Source: Leeuwenhoekiella parthenopeia
GTDB taxonomy: Bacteria > Bacteroidota > Bacteroidia > Flavobacteriales > Flavobacteriaceae
Assembly (NCBI RefSeq): GCF_020782115.1
Contig: NZ_JAJGMW010000011.1
Location: forward strand, 62,001 to 126,000
Direction: 5' to 3'
DNA: 64,000 bases
Part shown: piece after piece, positions 16,661 to 25,336 of the stretch
How positions within the stretch are numbered: position 1 is the first letter of the stretch
Layout: the number at the start of each line of letters is the position of its first letter
Translations under genes and position numbers: made by a program
The notes under the pieces: model-generated
What the model was told of the DNA's origin: nothing
What the model saw: the letters and a program-made list of their open reading frames with translations, nothing else
The model's database searches: none

Positions 16661-17791
16661 ATGAAAAACTATATAAGTGTCTTAACCTTCCTCCTAGTAA
16701 GTCTTTCTTCCTGTGGACAGGATCAACAGGAAGTCAAAGAAAATGATGTGCCTATTACAGTGTCTGAGGCCTATACCTATGAAACAGTGGTCCCGGATCT
16801 GATTAATCCCTGGGGAATGGCTTTTCTGCCAGATGGAAGTATTCTCATTACCGAAAAAGAAGGTAAACTCATTCATTTTAAGGCAGGTGAAAAAACAGAA
16901 ATATCAGGGCTTCCCGAACTTTCAAGCAGAGGTCAGGGCGGACTTTTAGACATACAAATCGCACCCGATTATCAGGAGAGTGGATGGATTTACATCACGT
17001 ACTCTTCTACCGAAGGTGAAGAGAAAGGGGCAAATACCGCTTTGATGCGCGCAAAACTTTCTGGAAACCAATTGACAAATCAGGAGGTTCTTTACAAAGC
17101 AAGTCCAAATACCACTAAAGGTCAGCATTTTGGTAGCCGAATCGTTTTTGATAAGAACGGCCACGTATTTTTCACAGCAGGTGAACGCGGTGAACGAGAT
17201 ATAAATCCGCAGGACATTACCCGCGATAACGGGAAAGTTTACAGGCTTAACCTCGACGGCAGTATACCTCAGGATAATCCTTTTGTTGGTGTTAAAGATG
17301 CTAAAGAAGCCATTTGGTCTTATGGACATCGCAATCCACAGGGGATGATTTACAATGAAAATACAAACGAAATCTGGGTTCACGAACACGGACCAAGAGG
17401 GGGTGATGAAATTAATGTAATAAAAAAAGGTGCCAATTACGGCTGGCCGGTAATTACTTACGGGATCAATTATTCCGGTACTCCTATAACCGATGAAACT
17501 CAAAAACAAGGAATGGAGCAACCCCTCTATTATTGGGTTCCCTCTATAGCTCCCAGCGGGTTTGCTTTGGTTACCGGGGACTCTTATCCTGACTTAAAAG
17601 GAAATCTCTTGGTAGGATCTTTAAAATTTGTGTATTTAGAAGCTCTTTATCTCAATTCTAATAATGAAGTTGTAAAACGCGAAAAGCTTCTTGACGGTAT
17701 AGGTCGTGTACGCAATGTGGTTCAAGGACCAGATGGTATGATTTATGCAGGAGTTGAAGGAGTAGGAATTGTAAAACTGATCAAAAAATGA
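16661..17791 (+). CDS. PQQ-type soluble sugar dehydrogenase, lipoprotein
   Basis: This 376-aa protein of the glucose/sorbosone dehydrogenase family is a six-bladed beta-propeller that oxidises aldose sugars, usually with PQQ. The N-terminus MKNYISVLTFLLVSLSSCGQ has a lipobox ending at Cys19, so it is probably a lipoprotein facing the periplasm. Conserved patches are NPWGMAFLPDG, GQGGLLDIQIAPDY, GERGERDINPQD, YGHRNPQGMIY and EHGPRGGDEIN. Its stop overlaps the start of a cytochrome c gene by 4 bp (ATGA), which makes the cytochrome its likely electron acceptor. No PQQ synthesis genes are in the window. Confidence 0.9.
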   Translation: MKNYISVLTFLLVSLSSCGQDQQEVKENDVPITVSEAYTYETVVPDLINPWGMAFLPDGSILITEKEGKLIHFKAGEKTEISGLPELSSRGQGGLLDIQIAPDYQESGWIYITYSSTEGEEKGANTALMRAKLSGNQLTNQEVLYKASPNTTKGQHFGSRIVFDKNGHVFFTAGERGERDINPQDITRDNGKVYRLNLDGSIPQDNPFVGVKDAKEAIWSYGHRNPQGMIYNENTNEIWVHEHGPRGGDEINVIKKGANYGWPVITYGINYSGTPITDETQKQGMEQPLYYWVPSIAPSGFALVTGDSYPDLKGNLLVGSLKFVYLEALYLNSNNEVVKREKLLDGIGRVRNVVQGPDGMIYAGVEGVGIVKLIKK

Positions 17792-18240
17792 AAATAACTT
17801 TAGCAACATTAACCGTTTTCATACTAGGTGGATTCGGTTACTTGACAACTTTAAAATCCCATCAGGAATCGTACTCTATAATTCCTAAAAATGCTGATTT
17901 TCAGGATGAACTAAAGAAAAGTATCGAACGTGGTGAAACGGTATATGAGGACTTTTGTATGCAGTGTCACCTCCCTACCGGCGCAGGTGTTGCAGGTGTT
18001 TACCCTCCACTCGCCAAGGCAGATTATTTACTAAAAAACCGTAAAGCGGCTATTCACGCTGTAAAATACGGTCTTAAAGGTGAGATAACGGTTAACGGCA
18101 GCACCTACAATAGTGTAATGACTGCTCCAGGACTTTATGATAATGAAGTCGCAGATGTAATGAACTATATTTTACATTCCTGGGGTAATTCAAGCCCGAA
18201 AATGGTAACAGAAGCTGAAGTAGCTGCAATAAAAGAATAG
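17788..18240 (+). CDS. Class I cytochrome c
   Basis: This 150-aa exported cytochrome c has an N-terminal hydrophobic anchor or signal (ITLATLTVFILGGFGYLTTL) and a single haem-binding CMQCH at Cys57-His61. A candidate axial Met lies in NSVMTAPG, followed by the C-terminal helix DNEVADVMNYILHSWG. Translational coupling to the sugar dehydrogenase (4-bp overlap) indicates it takes electrons from that enzyme toward the respiratory chain. Its length fits one-haem cytochromes with a signal. Confidence 0.92.
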   Translation: MKITLATLTVFILGGFGYLTTLKSHQESYSIIPKNADFQDELKKSIERGETVYEDFCMQCHLPTGAGVAGVYPPLAKADYLLKNRKAAIHAVKYGLKGEITVNGSTYNSVMTAPGLYDNEVADVMNYILHSWGNSSPKMVTEAEVAAIKE

Positions 18241-18244
18241 TAAA

Positions 18245-18688
18245 TTACTCGATACGCCTGTAATTTTCTGATGAAATGCGATTGCCCTCTTCGTCAATAC
18301 TGATTTGGCTGTATGCATCTTCAGAAATCTGAAGTTCAAAGGTGAAAATGCGTAAGGTATCTATTGCCCCCATCATACTTTCTGAACCGTATTCTAAAGT
18401 TTCGATGAGCATACCGTCTTTTACCTTATAATTTCCATAGCCAAACCACTCTACTGAGTCTTTGGGCACGTAGCGTGTCCACATGACCTTATCTGACGTG
18501 TACATTTTTATTTGTCTATAACCATCAGTAGTAGGTAAAGTGTCCGAAATTTCGTTGTTGTCGTAATAGTAAAAGCTTTCCAACTCCCAGGTCCCTTTAA
18601 TTAAATGATCAGGGCGTATGTTGTTTAGTTTGAGGCTGCTGAATAGTACTATTGATAAAAGTACGAGAGTGTAATGTTTAAGTTTCAT
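18245..18688 (-). CDS. Lipocalin-like secreted protein
   Basis: This 147-aa protein has an N-terminal signal-like segment (HYTLVLLSIVLFSSL) and a pattern found in Bacteroidota lipocalin-like proteins: LIKGTWELESFYYYD near the N-terminus, alternating beta strands, then a final SSENYRRIE. Members of this group are small secreted beta-barrels with unknown ligands. It converges with the cytochrome gene (4 bp between stops). Confidence 0.65.
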   Translation of the reverse strand: MKLKHYTLVLLSIVLFSSLKLNNIRPDHLIKGTWELESFYYYDNNEISDTLPTTDGYRQIKMYTSDKVMWTRYVPKDSVEWFGYGNYKVKDGMLIETLEYGSESMMGAIDTLRIFTFELQISEDAYSQISIDEEGNRISSENYRRIE

Positions 18689-18873
18689 AATAAAGAGGAT
18701 TAATAAGACTTTTTTGCAATCTTAAGTTACAAAAAATATGATATCACAAAATGAAAACGTTATAGTTTTATTATTAATCATTAATTACCCCTATTTTATG
18801 AATACTATTTAAGTTTTCATACCAAATTCAAAGTATTCCCTATTTTATCTGAGTCACTTAAATTTTAAAAGAC

Positions 18874-18903
18874 TTTGCAGTCTGTCTTAATTATTTATAT
18901 TTG
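18874..18903 (+). promoter_or_regulatory. Promoter of tRNA-Pro
   Basis: TTTG (18874-18877) and TATATTTG (18896-18903) are separated by 18 nt, a match to the Bacteroidota primary sigma consensus TTTG/TAnnTTTG. The -7 box ends 13 nt before the first base of the tRNA, so transcription would start just ahead of the mature 5' end. Confidence 0.8.
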
Positions 18904-18916
18904 CACCCTGAAAATT

Positions 18917-18994
18917 CGGGATGTAGCTTAGTCCGGTTAAAGTGCGCGTCTGGGGGGCGCGAGAGCGGAGGTTCGAATCCTCTCATCCCGACCA
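18917..18994 (+). tRNA. tRNA-Pro (anticodon GGG)
   Basis: The sequence folds as a full cloverleaf. The acceptor stem pairs CGGGATG with CATCCCG. The anticodon stem is CGCGT/GCGCG with loop CTGGGGG, which gives anticodon GGG at 18952-18954. The T arm is GGAGGTTCGAATCCTC, the discriminator is A, and CCA is encoded at 18992-18994. A tyrosine integrase starts about 220 bp downstream in the same direction, the usual arrangement when a tRNA 3' end is used as attachment site. Confidence 0.95.
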
Positions 18995-19022
18995 AAGGGG
19001 TACTTAATAGTATCAAAAAAAT

Positions 19023-19076
19023 GCTAACTATATGAAAATCAGTAATATTAATATTTTTTGATTTCATATAGTTAGC
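19023..19076. repeat. Long inverted repeat between tRNA and integrase
   Basis: GCTAACTATATGAA (19023-19036) pairs perfectly with TTCATATAGTTAGC (19063-19076). After one bulged A there are 4 more pairs, enclosing an AT-rich loop. There is no clear T run after it. It may terminate the tRNA transcript, or be a cruciform or integrase-binding arm site near the attachment site. Confidence 0.6.
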
Positions 19077-19218
19077 TTTAAAATCAACCAAAAAGTGACC
19101 AATTCGGTTACCTCAAAAAAGTTGATTTTAATAAAGATCTGAACTACTGATCAGGTTTGACTTTCGCTTCGATTTGACTTTCGTAAACAAATCGATTATT
19201 AACCTAAAGCGAGAGTTT

Positions 19219-20436
19219 ATGGGCACTTCAAACACATTTAACATTCATTTTTGGCTGAATCTTTCCAAAAGAAATGGAGATTTAGCACCTATCTACGCAC
19301 GTATTACTGTTAATGGAAAACGTGCAGAAATCAGTCTACAAAAGCAAACTTCGGTTACCTTTTGGGATACCAAACTAAAACAAACTAATTTAAGGTCCAC
19401 AGAGGGAAAAGCCTTAAATACGTATCTGGATCAGGTTTACACTAAATTATTAACATGCAACACGGAGCTATCTGATGAGTTTAATGTAGTTACCGCGCAA
19501 TCAGTTAAAGCCCGGTTTTTAGGTCTTGATGAAAGTAATAAAACACTTTTGGAATTAGTCTCCTATCACAATGAGAAAATGGAAGGCATTCTCAAGCCAG
19601 GCACATTAAAAAATTATTATACTACAGAGAAGTCCATAAAGATCTTCTTAATTAATAAAAAGAAGACTCCCGATCTATTACTTAAACAGATCAATTATAG
19701 TTTCATTATTGATTTTGAGCATTATTTACGCAAAGGTTCTTCATTACAAAATTCAAATTCTTTAAACAACAATGGAATAATGAAGCATTTGGAGCGCCTT
19801 CGTAAACTGATGAATTTTGCCTTAGATCTTGGATGGTTAGAAAAAAATCCTTTTGCCAGATATCGGTTAAAGTTTAGAAAATTTGAAAAACAATTTTTGA
19901 CTAAGGAGGAATTAAAAATTATAGAAAATACAGATTTGAAAAATTCTAAGCTTCAAACTGTCAGTGACATTTTCATATTTGCCTGCTATACCGGATTATC
20001 CTACATTGATATTAAGAATCTTCATCGTAATAACATAGTTAAAGGGATAGACGGTAGCGATTGGATTTTCACTCAGAGAGCGAAAAATGAACAGAAGGTT
20101 AAAGTTCCTTTGCTTCCCACTCCCCTCCGACTCCTAAACAAATACAATCTACATGCTGAGCTGAATAATGGAAAATTGCTTCCTGTTTATTCAAATCAAA
20201 AAGTCAATTCGTATTTAAAAGACATAGCCACTTTATTAAAAATCCCCAAGCACTTGACCTTTCACTCGGCACGTCATACGTTTGCTACCAGCGTCACACT
20301 TGCCAATGGAGTCCCTATTGAAACCGTGTCTAAAATGCTTGGACATACCAAAATCACAACAACTCAAATTTATGCAAGGGTCTTGGAAGAAAAAATAAGT
20401 TCTGATATCGAAATTTTGAGATCCCGGCTTGGATAG
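19219..20436 (+). CDS. Tyrosine recombinase/integrase, Bacteroidetes type
   Basis: This 405-aa site-specific recombinase has an arm-binding N-terminal domain (FNIHFWLNLSKRNGDLAPIY), a SAM-like core-binding domain (about residues 95-205), and a catalytic domain with HSARHTFAT and the nucleophile region TTTQIYARV. At the position of the first catalytic Arg the sequence is CYTGLSYIDIKNL, a Ser, as in the IntDOT-like integrases of Bacteroides conjugative transposons. An in-frame upstream start at 19174 would add 15 residues that do not fit the family, so the ATG at 19219 is preferred. No excisionase, relaxase or mobilisation gene follows. Confidence 0.9.
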   Translation: MGTSNTFNIHFWLNLSKRNGDLAPIYARITVNGKRAEISLQKQTSVTFWDTKLKQTNLRSTEGKALNTYLDQVYTKLLTCNTELSDEFNVVTAQSVKARFLGLDESNKTLLELVSYHNEKMEGILKPGTLKNYYTTEKSIKIFLINKKKTPDLLLKQINYSFIIDFEHYLRKGSSLQNSNSLNNNGIMKHLERLRKLMNFALDLGWLEKNPFARYRLKFRKFEKQFLTKEELKIIENTDLKNSKLQTVSDIFIFACYTGLSYIDIKNLHRNNIVKGIDGSDWIFTQRAKNEQKVKVPLLPTPLRLLNKYNLHAELNNGKLLPVYSNQKVNSYLKDIATLLKIPKHLTFHSARHTFATSVTLANGVPIETVSKMLGHTKITTTQIYARVLEEKISSDIEILRSRLG

Positions 20437-20512
20437 GCAAGAACAATAGCAGCTTAATTAAAATAATTGAAACTTAATTTATGTAAAAACTGTCCTTTGC
20501 AAAGGTGTATGC

Positions 20513-21490
20513 TCACTTTACACGCACCTCAATCATTTTTTTATAATGGGAAGCTATCATGCTAATGATGACTATTTGAAATATATGAAAAAGCATCAAT
20601 GGTAAGAGTATAATACCTACCGAAGCTGCATTCTGAAAAATAATTTTTGAGAAAACAGTGCCGTGCACCAACGACTTTTTAGTCCCACAAAATTGAGCCG
20701 TAATCCGATCTTCTAAGGAAAAACCTAGCTTTCTTGACAGTAGACTTATAAGACTGTAAACAAGTGTAAATAGAACCAGAACACCAATTATAATGAAAAG
20801 AAAATCTGTGAGGGAAATATGGCTAAAAAGATGATCTGAAAATGATTTTGCGAAGCTTTTATAAATAATGAGTAGTATAATACTTTTGTCAAACAGCGCC
20901 AATTGTTTGCTGTATTGTTGCACAAACGATCCTACTATCAGCTGAAGAAAAATACCCAGAAGAAGTGGTAGTAAAACCTGTAATATCAGACTGACATAAA
21001 TATCTGAAAAATCAAATACTACCTGATCAGTGTTTATAAAAAGACCAATCCACAACGGTGTGACCAGAATCCCGATAATACCAGAAATACTCGCATTGAA
21101 TATTGCTGATGGTAAGTTACCCTCAGCAATAGACACCATTACCACAGAAGTGCTTACGGTTGAGGGTAAAGCTGCAAGGAAGAAAAACGCTAACCATATA
21201 ATCTCCTGCTCTGCATTATGCAGCAGAGGCCTGAACAACAATACCAAAACCGGAAACAAAAAAAATGTGCTGCCCTGTATCAACAAGTGAAGTTTCCAGT
21301 TGCTTAAACCAGCTTTAAGTTTAGCTGGACTTAATTTTAAACCGTAAAAAAAGAAGATCAACCCGATTCCCACGGTAGTAATCTTATTAAGAAAAGGTTC
21401 CATATTATCTATTCCGAATTGTGGAAAGAAGTAAGCAATTGCCACTATTAAAAATATAGCACTAACAAAGGGGTCAAGCTTTAATCTCAT
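20513..21490 (-). CDS. SBF-family (bile acid:Na+ symporter-like) transporter
   Basis: This 325-aa integral membrane protein has about ten hydrophobic segments (VSAIFLIVAIAYFFPQF, VGIGLIFFFYGLKL, WLAFFFLAALPSTVSTSVVM). The LPSTVSTSV stretch and AQFCGTKKSLVHG are typical of the YfeH/SBF-like branch of the bile acid:sodium symporter superfamily. Bacterial members carry organic anions, and bile acids are not implied. Its neighbours are a TonB receptor, an Rrf2 regulator and a TauE/SafE exporter, so a sulfur-containing organic anion is one possible substrate (inference). Confidence 0.85.
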   Translation of the reverse strand: MRLKLDPFVSAIFLIVAIAYFFPQFGIDNMEPFLNKITTVGIGLIFFFYGLKLSPAKLKAGLSNWKLHLLIQGSTFFLFPVLVLLFRPLLHNAEQEIIWLAFFFLAALPSTVSTSVVMVSIAEGNLPSAIFNASISGIIGILVTPLWIGLFINTDQVVFDFSDIYVSLILQVLLPLLLGIFLQLIVGSFVQQYSKQLALFDKSIILLIIYKSFAKSFSDHLFSHISLTDFLFIIIGVLVLFTLVYSLISLLSRKLGFSLEDRITAQFCGTKKSLVHGTVFSKIIFQNAASVGIILLPLMLFHIFQIVIISMIASHYKKMIEVRVK

Positions 21491-21911
21491 ATTCGATTTT
21501 GGTTTTGAATCTTTATTTGATAGGACAAAACGTTAACGATAATTACAAACAAATGAGCAGGTCTCCCACGAATATAATTGCCATAGGCTTTTGTACCTCT
21601 AAACCTGTCGCCTTACAGAGCCGCTGGTAATGAAACCAATGAACCATTAGCGCAATTATTATAAAGGGAATTCTCATACCGTAGATTCGGTTTAGGTATT
21701 TGTGATTTAAATCCTCTGCTATTTAACTTACAGTCAAATCAAAAGCAGTTTTTTAATTTAAATCGGCAAATTTCCTTTTTTACTATCTTATTTCAGCAAT
21801 TTCTTTCCGATTTCCTATAAATTATTCAAAATCTAATCTAACCAACATTTACACCTTAAACCGGAACCTAAATTTCATTTTTGAGTACGGAAAACAATTC
21901 CAAAGCTAAAT
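21491..21911. other. Intergenic region with small leftward ORF
   Basis: There are 421 bp between two leftward genes. A minus-strand ORF of 44 codons runs from the ATG at 21677 to the TAA at 21543 (MRIPFIIIALMVHWFHYQRL at its start). It could be a very small protein or a gene remnant, and I cannot recognise it. No convincing terminator or promoter was found. Confidence 0.35.
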
Positions 21912-24464
21912 TTAAAACGTATATCGTGCTGTAACCCCATAAGTGCGCGGATCACCCAATACCCCTGCATAATGACCCGCATTACCACCGGCTGCTAAAA
22001 GTTGTTCGAAATAATCGGTATTACCTAAATTTCGGCTCCAAACATATAGGCTGATTCCCTTTTGTGTTCTAAAACCTATTCGTGCATTTAACAACGCATA
22101 GCCGTCAATATTTAGATAGGCTGATGGTGTGGGATTAGATGAAAAGGAAGAGCGGTAAAACACATCTGATCCTACAAAATATTCCCCATTCTGACCTATA
22201 AAAAATCCTTTAGCAAAAGCTTCAGCTCCTGAAGCAAAAGACCATTTCGAGACACCGGGCAATACCCCTCCTGAAACATCTTTTAGTTCATTTCCTCCAC
22301 TTCCGGTCTCTTCTAACGGAACCGGTGCATTTCTAAAATCGATGTATTTTCCACCTGTATAACTTATGGAAGTATTGAAACTAAAGTGTTTTGTAAAGTA
22401 TCCCGCTTCAAGTTCTGCACCCGAAGTCCTTACATGCTCTGCGTTAGCCAGATACCCCCTGATAACTCCAATTTCAGCTGAACGTACGGTGGTTTGGTAG
22501 TCAAAAATATCAGTATTAAAAAAGGTTACATTAAGTGTTCCGTTTTTCAAAGGCTGTGTTTTAACTCCCGCTTCAAAATGACTTACGCGTTCAGGATCCA
22601 CAACAGCCAAATCCAACAGAGGTTCTCCATTTTCAGTTGGTATACCTCCCAGGTTTAACCCTACCGGTTTAAAGCCGCAGGAATAATTGGCATAAGCCAT
22701 AAAACTAGGATTAAACAAATACCTCAGTCCCAACTGCCCGGAAATATTCCAGTCATCAATACGGGTCTGAAACTCAAGCGGTGTAAAAACACGATTTTTT
22801 AATGCTATAAGCTCTGGATCAGTCGTTTCAAGGCCTCCTGAAACTGTACGCTCAAAATCGACTTCTTTCTGATCATAATTCAATCGAATACCTGGGTTTG
22901 CAATGAGTTTATTGGTAATTTTCCAATCTACCTGCGCAAAAAGTGCCCCACTAAAATTGCGGAAACGGGGTTTGGTTTCCTGTTTTAACCCATCGAGAAG
23001 CCCGGGGGTTTCCCAAAGTGGATTTTGATTGTTTTGTACAAAACGCCATTGGTCGCTTCCTGCTTCAAGAGTATGTGCCCCATCAGGATCAAGCTTTTGA
23101 TAAAAAGTAAAAAGCCCTATAGTACCATTCAATTTTTCATTTATTTGTCCTGTATATCTTATTTCCTGAGAAAACTGATGGTGTATAGAAGGTGCCTGAG
23201 ATTTATTAATAGCGTCCAGACCCGTAAAATCACGGTCACTTGAAGGATCCCACTCCCAGGTTCTCCAGGCTGATGTTGAAGTGAGAGTCCCTTTTGCGAG
23301 TTCGATTTCTGCGTTTAGTGAAATTCCCCCCATATCCTGATTAGAGCGCCAGGGAGTATTCGTATCAATTATTCTATCAAATGGATTCCTGCTGGGCAAC
23401 GTATAATTTAAGTCTGAAATAATTTGTTCAAATTGTCTGAATGGCGCTCGCTGTGTTGGGGCGGTACCTGCATATACCTGCGCATAACCATCCGGTCGTT
23501 GACGCGTGTAATCTCCGGTAAGGTTGAGGCTAATATTTTCAGCTGGAAGATAAAGAAACTGTGCCCTAAAACCCTGATTGTTTAACGTATTGGTATAATC
23601 TTCTGTAGCTATATTGTAAATAGTACCTTCCCGTTGAGTGCCTGTAAAAGATAATCGCGCTGCGAGTTTATCTTTCAAAATCGGGCCAGAAATAGAACCC
23701 TTAGTTTGGATAAATCCAAAATTCCCAAAAGATTGTTCAAATATTCCCGATGTTGAAAAGGTGGGTTTGCGGCTTGTAATGTTAAAAGTTCCAGCAGTTG
23801 TATTTTTTCCAAAAAGTGTTCCCTGAGGTCCCCGTAGCACTTCAATCTGCCGAATATCAATAAAATCAAGTGTGGCCGCCGCCGGACGGGCATAATATAC
23901 CCCGTCAACGTAAAAACCTACACCCGGATCAATGCCGTCATTAGTAAGCCCAAAGGTGGAACCAATCCCCCGGATATTCAAAGTAGTATTCCTGGGATTA
24001 GAAGAATAGAGTTGTACTGAAGGTACCAGTTCCTTTACTCTATTTACATTAAAAGAAACAGAATTATCGAGCTCCTTAGCCCCCACAACAGCGATGGGAA
24101 TCGGAATTTCCTGCGCTTCCTCACTTTTTCGCCTTGCAGTTACAATGACCTCATTGAGCGAAGAGGGCGAAGATTGTAAACCTATAATATATTCCCCACC
24201 TCTTTCAATTTGAATCTCCTCAGATTCATAACCCACATAACTTATCCGCAGGTCTATGGGTAGATTGCCGTCATAATTTATACTGAACCTTCCTGAAAGA
24301 TCTGTCGTTGTCCCGATGCTACTCCCCTGGATAACAACAGTTGCCCCTATAAGACTTTCACGGGTTGTTTGGTCTAATACTTCCCCTGAAATTGTTAGTT
24401 GACTAAAACTGTAAAAGCTGGTGAGAAAAAATAAAGAGCTTATGAATTGTATATAATTTTTCAT
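21912..24464 (-). CDS. TonB-dependent outer membrane receptor
   Basis: This 850-aa active-transport outer membrane receptor has a signal peptide ending FYSFSQ and a carboxypeptidase-D-regulatory-like beta-sandwich (residues about 23-100, ISGEVLDQTTRESLIGATV). A plug domain follows (about 110-230, LNIRGIGSTFG, VDGVYY, EIQIEVLRGPQGTLFGKNTTAG), then a 22-strand-type barrel ending in the aromatic ARYTF. It resembles the iron-complex or small-molecule type rather than SusC, and no SusD is next to it. It shares a probable operator motif with the tauE promoter, and its roughly 190-nt leader holds a Cys-Cys mini-ORF. The ligand is unknown, and a sulfur compound is inferred only from context. Confidence 0.9.
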   Translation of the reverse strand: MKNYIQFISSLFFLTSFYSFSQLTISGEVLDQTTRESLIGATVVIQGSSIGTTTDLSGRFSINYDGNLPIDLRISYVGYESEEIQIERGGEYIIGLQSSPSSLNEVIVTARRKSEEAQEIPIPIAVVGAKELDNSVSFNVNRVKELVPSVQLYSSNPRNTTLNIRGIGSTFGLTNDGIDPGVGFYVDGVYYARPAAATLDFIDIRQIEVLRGPQGTLFGKNTTAGTFNITSRKPTFSTSGIFEQSFGNFGFIQTKGSISGPILKDKLAARLSFTGTQREGTIYNIATEDYTNTLNNQGFRAQFLYLPAENISLNLTGDYTRQRPDGYAQVYAGTAPTQRAPFRQFEQIISDLNYTLPSRNPFDRIIDTNTPWRSNQDMGGISLNAEIELAKGTLTSTSAWRTWEWDPSSDRDFTGLDAINKSQAPSIHHQFSQEIRYTGQINEKLNGTIGLFTFYQKLDPDGAHTLEAGSDQWRFVQNNQNPLWETPGLLDGLKQETKPRFRNFSGALFAQVDWKITNKLIANPGIRLNYDQKEVDFERTVSGGLETTDPELIALKNRVFTPLEFQTRIDDWNISGQLGLRYLFNPSFMAYANYSCGFKPVGLNLGGIPTENGEPLLDLAVVDPERVSHFEAGVKTQPLKNGTLNVTFFNTDIFDYQTTVRSAEIGVIRGYLANAEHVRTSGAELEAGYFTKHFSFNTSISYTGGKYIDFRNAPVPLEETGSGGNELKDVSGGVLPGVSKWSFASGAEAFAKGFFIGQNGEYFVGSDVFYRSSFSSNPTPSAYLNIDGYALLNARIGFRTQKGISLYVWSRNLGNTDYFEQLLAAGGNAGHYAGVLGDPRTYGVTARYTF

Positions 24465-24513
24465 TTTAGATGAATTGATTGTACGATAAGTTGACTTTGA
24501 AATTTGTGGTGAT

Positions 24514-24537
24514 AAAAATCCCGCTTATAGGAGGGAT
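24514..24537 (-). terminator. Weak terminator/attenuator-like hairpin in leader
   Basis: On the minus strand ATCCC, a 10-nt loop and GGGAT are followed directly by a T run (plus-strand A run at 24514-24518). The 5-bp stem is weak. It lies about 50 bp upstream of the receptor start, inside the predicted leader and downstream of the Cys-Cys mini-ORF. Confidence 0.35.
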
Positions 24538-24563
24538 ATCTTGTAGTACGGCGTAGATGCTGA

Positions 24564-24587
24564 TCAGCAACACCTCACCCACTGCAT
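24564..24587 (-). CDS. Candidate leader peptide, 7 codons, Cys-Cys-stop
   Basis: The minus-strand ORF reads MQWVRCC then TGA. It lies in the roughly 190-nt leader between the receptor's predicted promoter and its start codon. An AGGA lies just 2 nt upstream of the ATG, closer than a good Shine-Dalgarno site. A perfect palindrome GCTGATCAGC (24559-24568) spans the stop codon, and a weak hairpin with a T run follows. Tandem Cys codons just before a stop recall cysteine-responsive leader peptides known from mycobacterial sulfur operons. Whether it is translated is unproven. Confidence 0.35.
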   Translation of the reverse strand: MQWVRCC

Positions 24588-24660
24588 GTTCCTAATTGTA
24601 CAGCAGCGTTTTAAAGAAGAATTAGAGAAAGTAGAATCCATTATTTTTTTGTTGACAAGA

Positions 24661-24668
24661 CAAAACTA
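24661..24668 (-). promoter_or_regulatory. -7 box of the TonB receptor gene
   Basis: Plus-strand CAAAACTA reads TAGTTTTG on the minus strand, a TAnnTTTG match. No TTTG is seen about 20 nt upstream. The palindromic operator candidate occupies that -33 area instead, which suggests a regulated promoter. Confidence 0.5.
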
Positions 24669-24685
24669 AACTAAAATTCTATATA

Positions 24686-24708
24686 TCCTACTAATCCTAT
24701 AGGAATTA
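24686..24708. promoter_or_regulatory. Candidate operator at receptor promoter
   Basis: TCCTATAGGA (24695-24704) is a perfect 10-bp palindrome preceded by a further TCCTA half-site (24686-24690). Read on the minus strand the region contains TAGGATTAGTAGGATA. This closely resembles TAGGATTAATAGGGATTA at the tauE promoter (25317-25334). The site covers the -33 region of the receptor promoter and lies about 140 bp upstream of the Rrf2 gene. Confidence 0.5.
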
Positions 24709-24846
24709 TAGTTTTATTATTAATTCGCTATCACTAAAGACAATCAATCAACTTTTAATGAGTATTGTAAGATTTATTAATTGGAATATGTCATAAGCAT
24801 TCTATGATGACGCGCAAAATCAATATATTCGTTAAAAACGTCCAAT

Positions 24847-25263
24847 ATGCTTTCAAGTCGGGTAAAGTATGCCATTCACGCATTATTATATATTCACGAG
24901 CAAAAAGCTCATACCCCACTGTCAGCAAAAAAAATTGCTGATGCTAAAAAGATTCCTTTCAAATTTTTAGAATCAATTCTTCAGGAGCTTAAACAGGCTG
25001 CTATTATCAAAAGCCAGCGTGGACCTTCGGGAGGCTATGGCTTTCTCAAAAGTCCCGATGATGTTACTATCGCAGCAATAATGCGTATAATAGACGGGCC
25101 AATTGCTTTGACCTCGTGCACTTCAGAGAATTTTTACGATACTTGCGATGAGTGTATGAGTGAGCACGAATGCGAAATAAAAACAGTTTTTAGAGATTTA
25201 AGAAAAGAGATGCTGCCAGTACTTAATCGCTCAATTTCAGAGCTCTCCAAATTATCTAAATAG
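24847..25263 (+). CDS. Rrf2-family transcriptional regulator
   Basis: This 138-aa winged-helix regulator of the Rrf2/IscR/CymR family begins MLSSRVKYAIHALLYIHEQK. It has the recognition region IPFKFLESILQELKQAAIIK and the wing SQRGPSGGYGF. Three cysteines fall in SCTSENFYDTCDECMSEHEC, arranged like the cluster-binding or sensing cysteines of the family, with one extra. Rrf2 proteins sense Fe-S status, nitric oxide or cysteine supply. It is divergent from the TonB receptor and 98 bp upstream of tauE. Matching palindromes at both promoters make it the likely regulator of the locus. Confidence 0.9.
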   Translation: MLSSRVKYAIHALLYIHEQKAHTPLSAKKIADAKKIPFKFLESILQELKQAAIIKSQRGPSGGYGFLKSPDDVTIAAIMRIIDGPIALTSCTSENFYDTCDECMSEHECEIKTVFRDLRKEMLPVLNRSISELSKLSK

Positions 25264-25295
25264 CCGATTAGACATCCTTTAATAATAGTATTAAA

Positions 25296-25335
25296 ATTAA
25301 TCCCTATTAAACTGGTAGGATTAATAGGGATTAAT
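25296..25335. promoter_or_regulatory. Inverted-repeat operator at tauE promoter
   Basis: TTAATCCCTATTAA (25297-25310) and TTAATAGGGATTAA (25321-25334) form a perfect 14-bp inverted repeat, 15 bp counting the flanking A/T, with a 10-nt spacer that contains another TAGGA. It lies directly against the -7 box at 25337. An RNA hairpin is an alternative reading, but the site is mostly upstream of the expected transcription start. Confidence 0.6.
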
Positions 25336-25336
25336 A

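Noticed and set aside
24465-24660. Receptor leader as a SAM, TPP or cobalamin riboswitch
   Set aside because: I could not match the conserved cores of these riboswitches. Only the Cys-Cys mini-ORF and simple hairpins remain.
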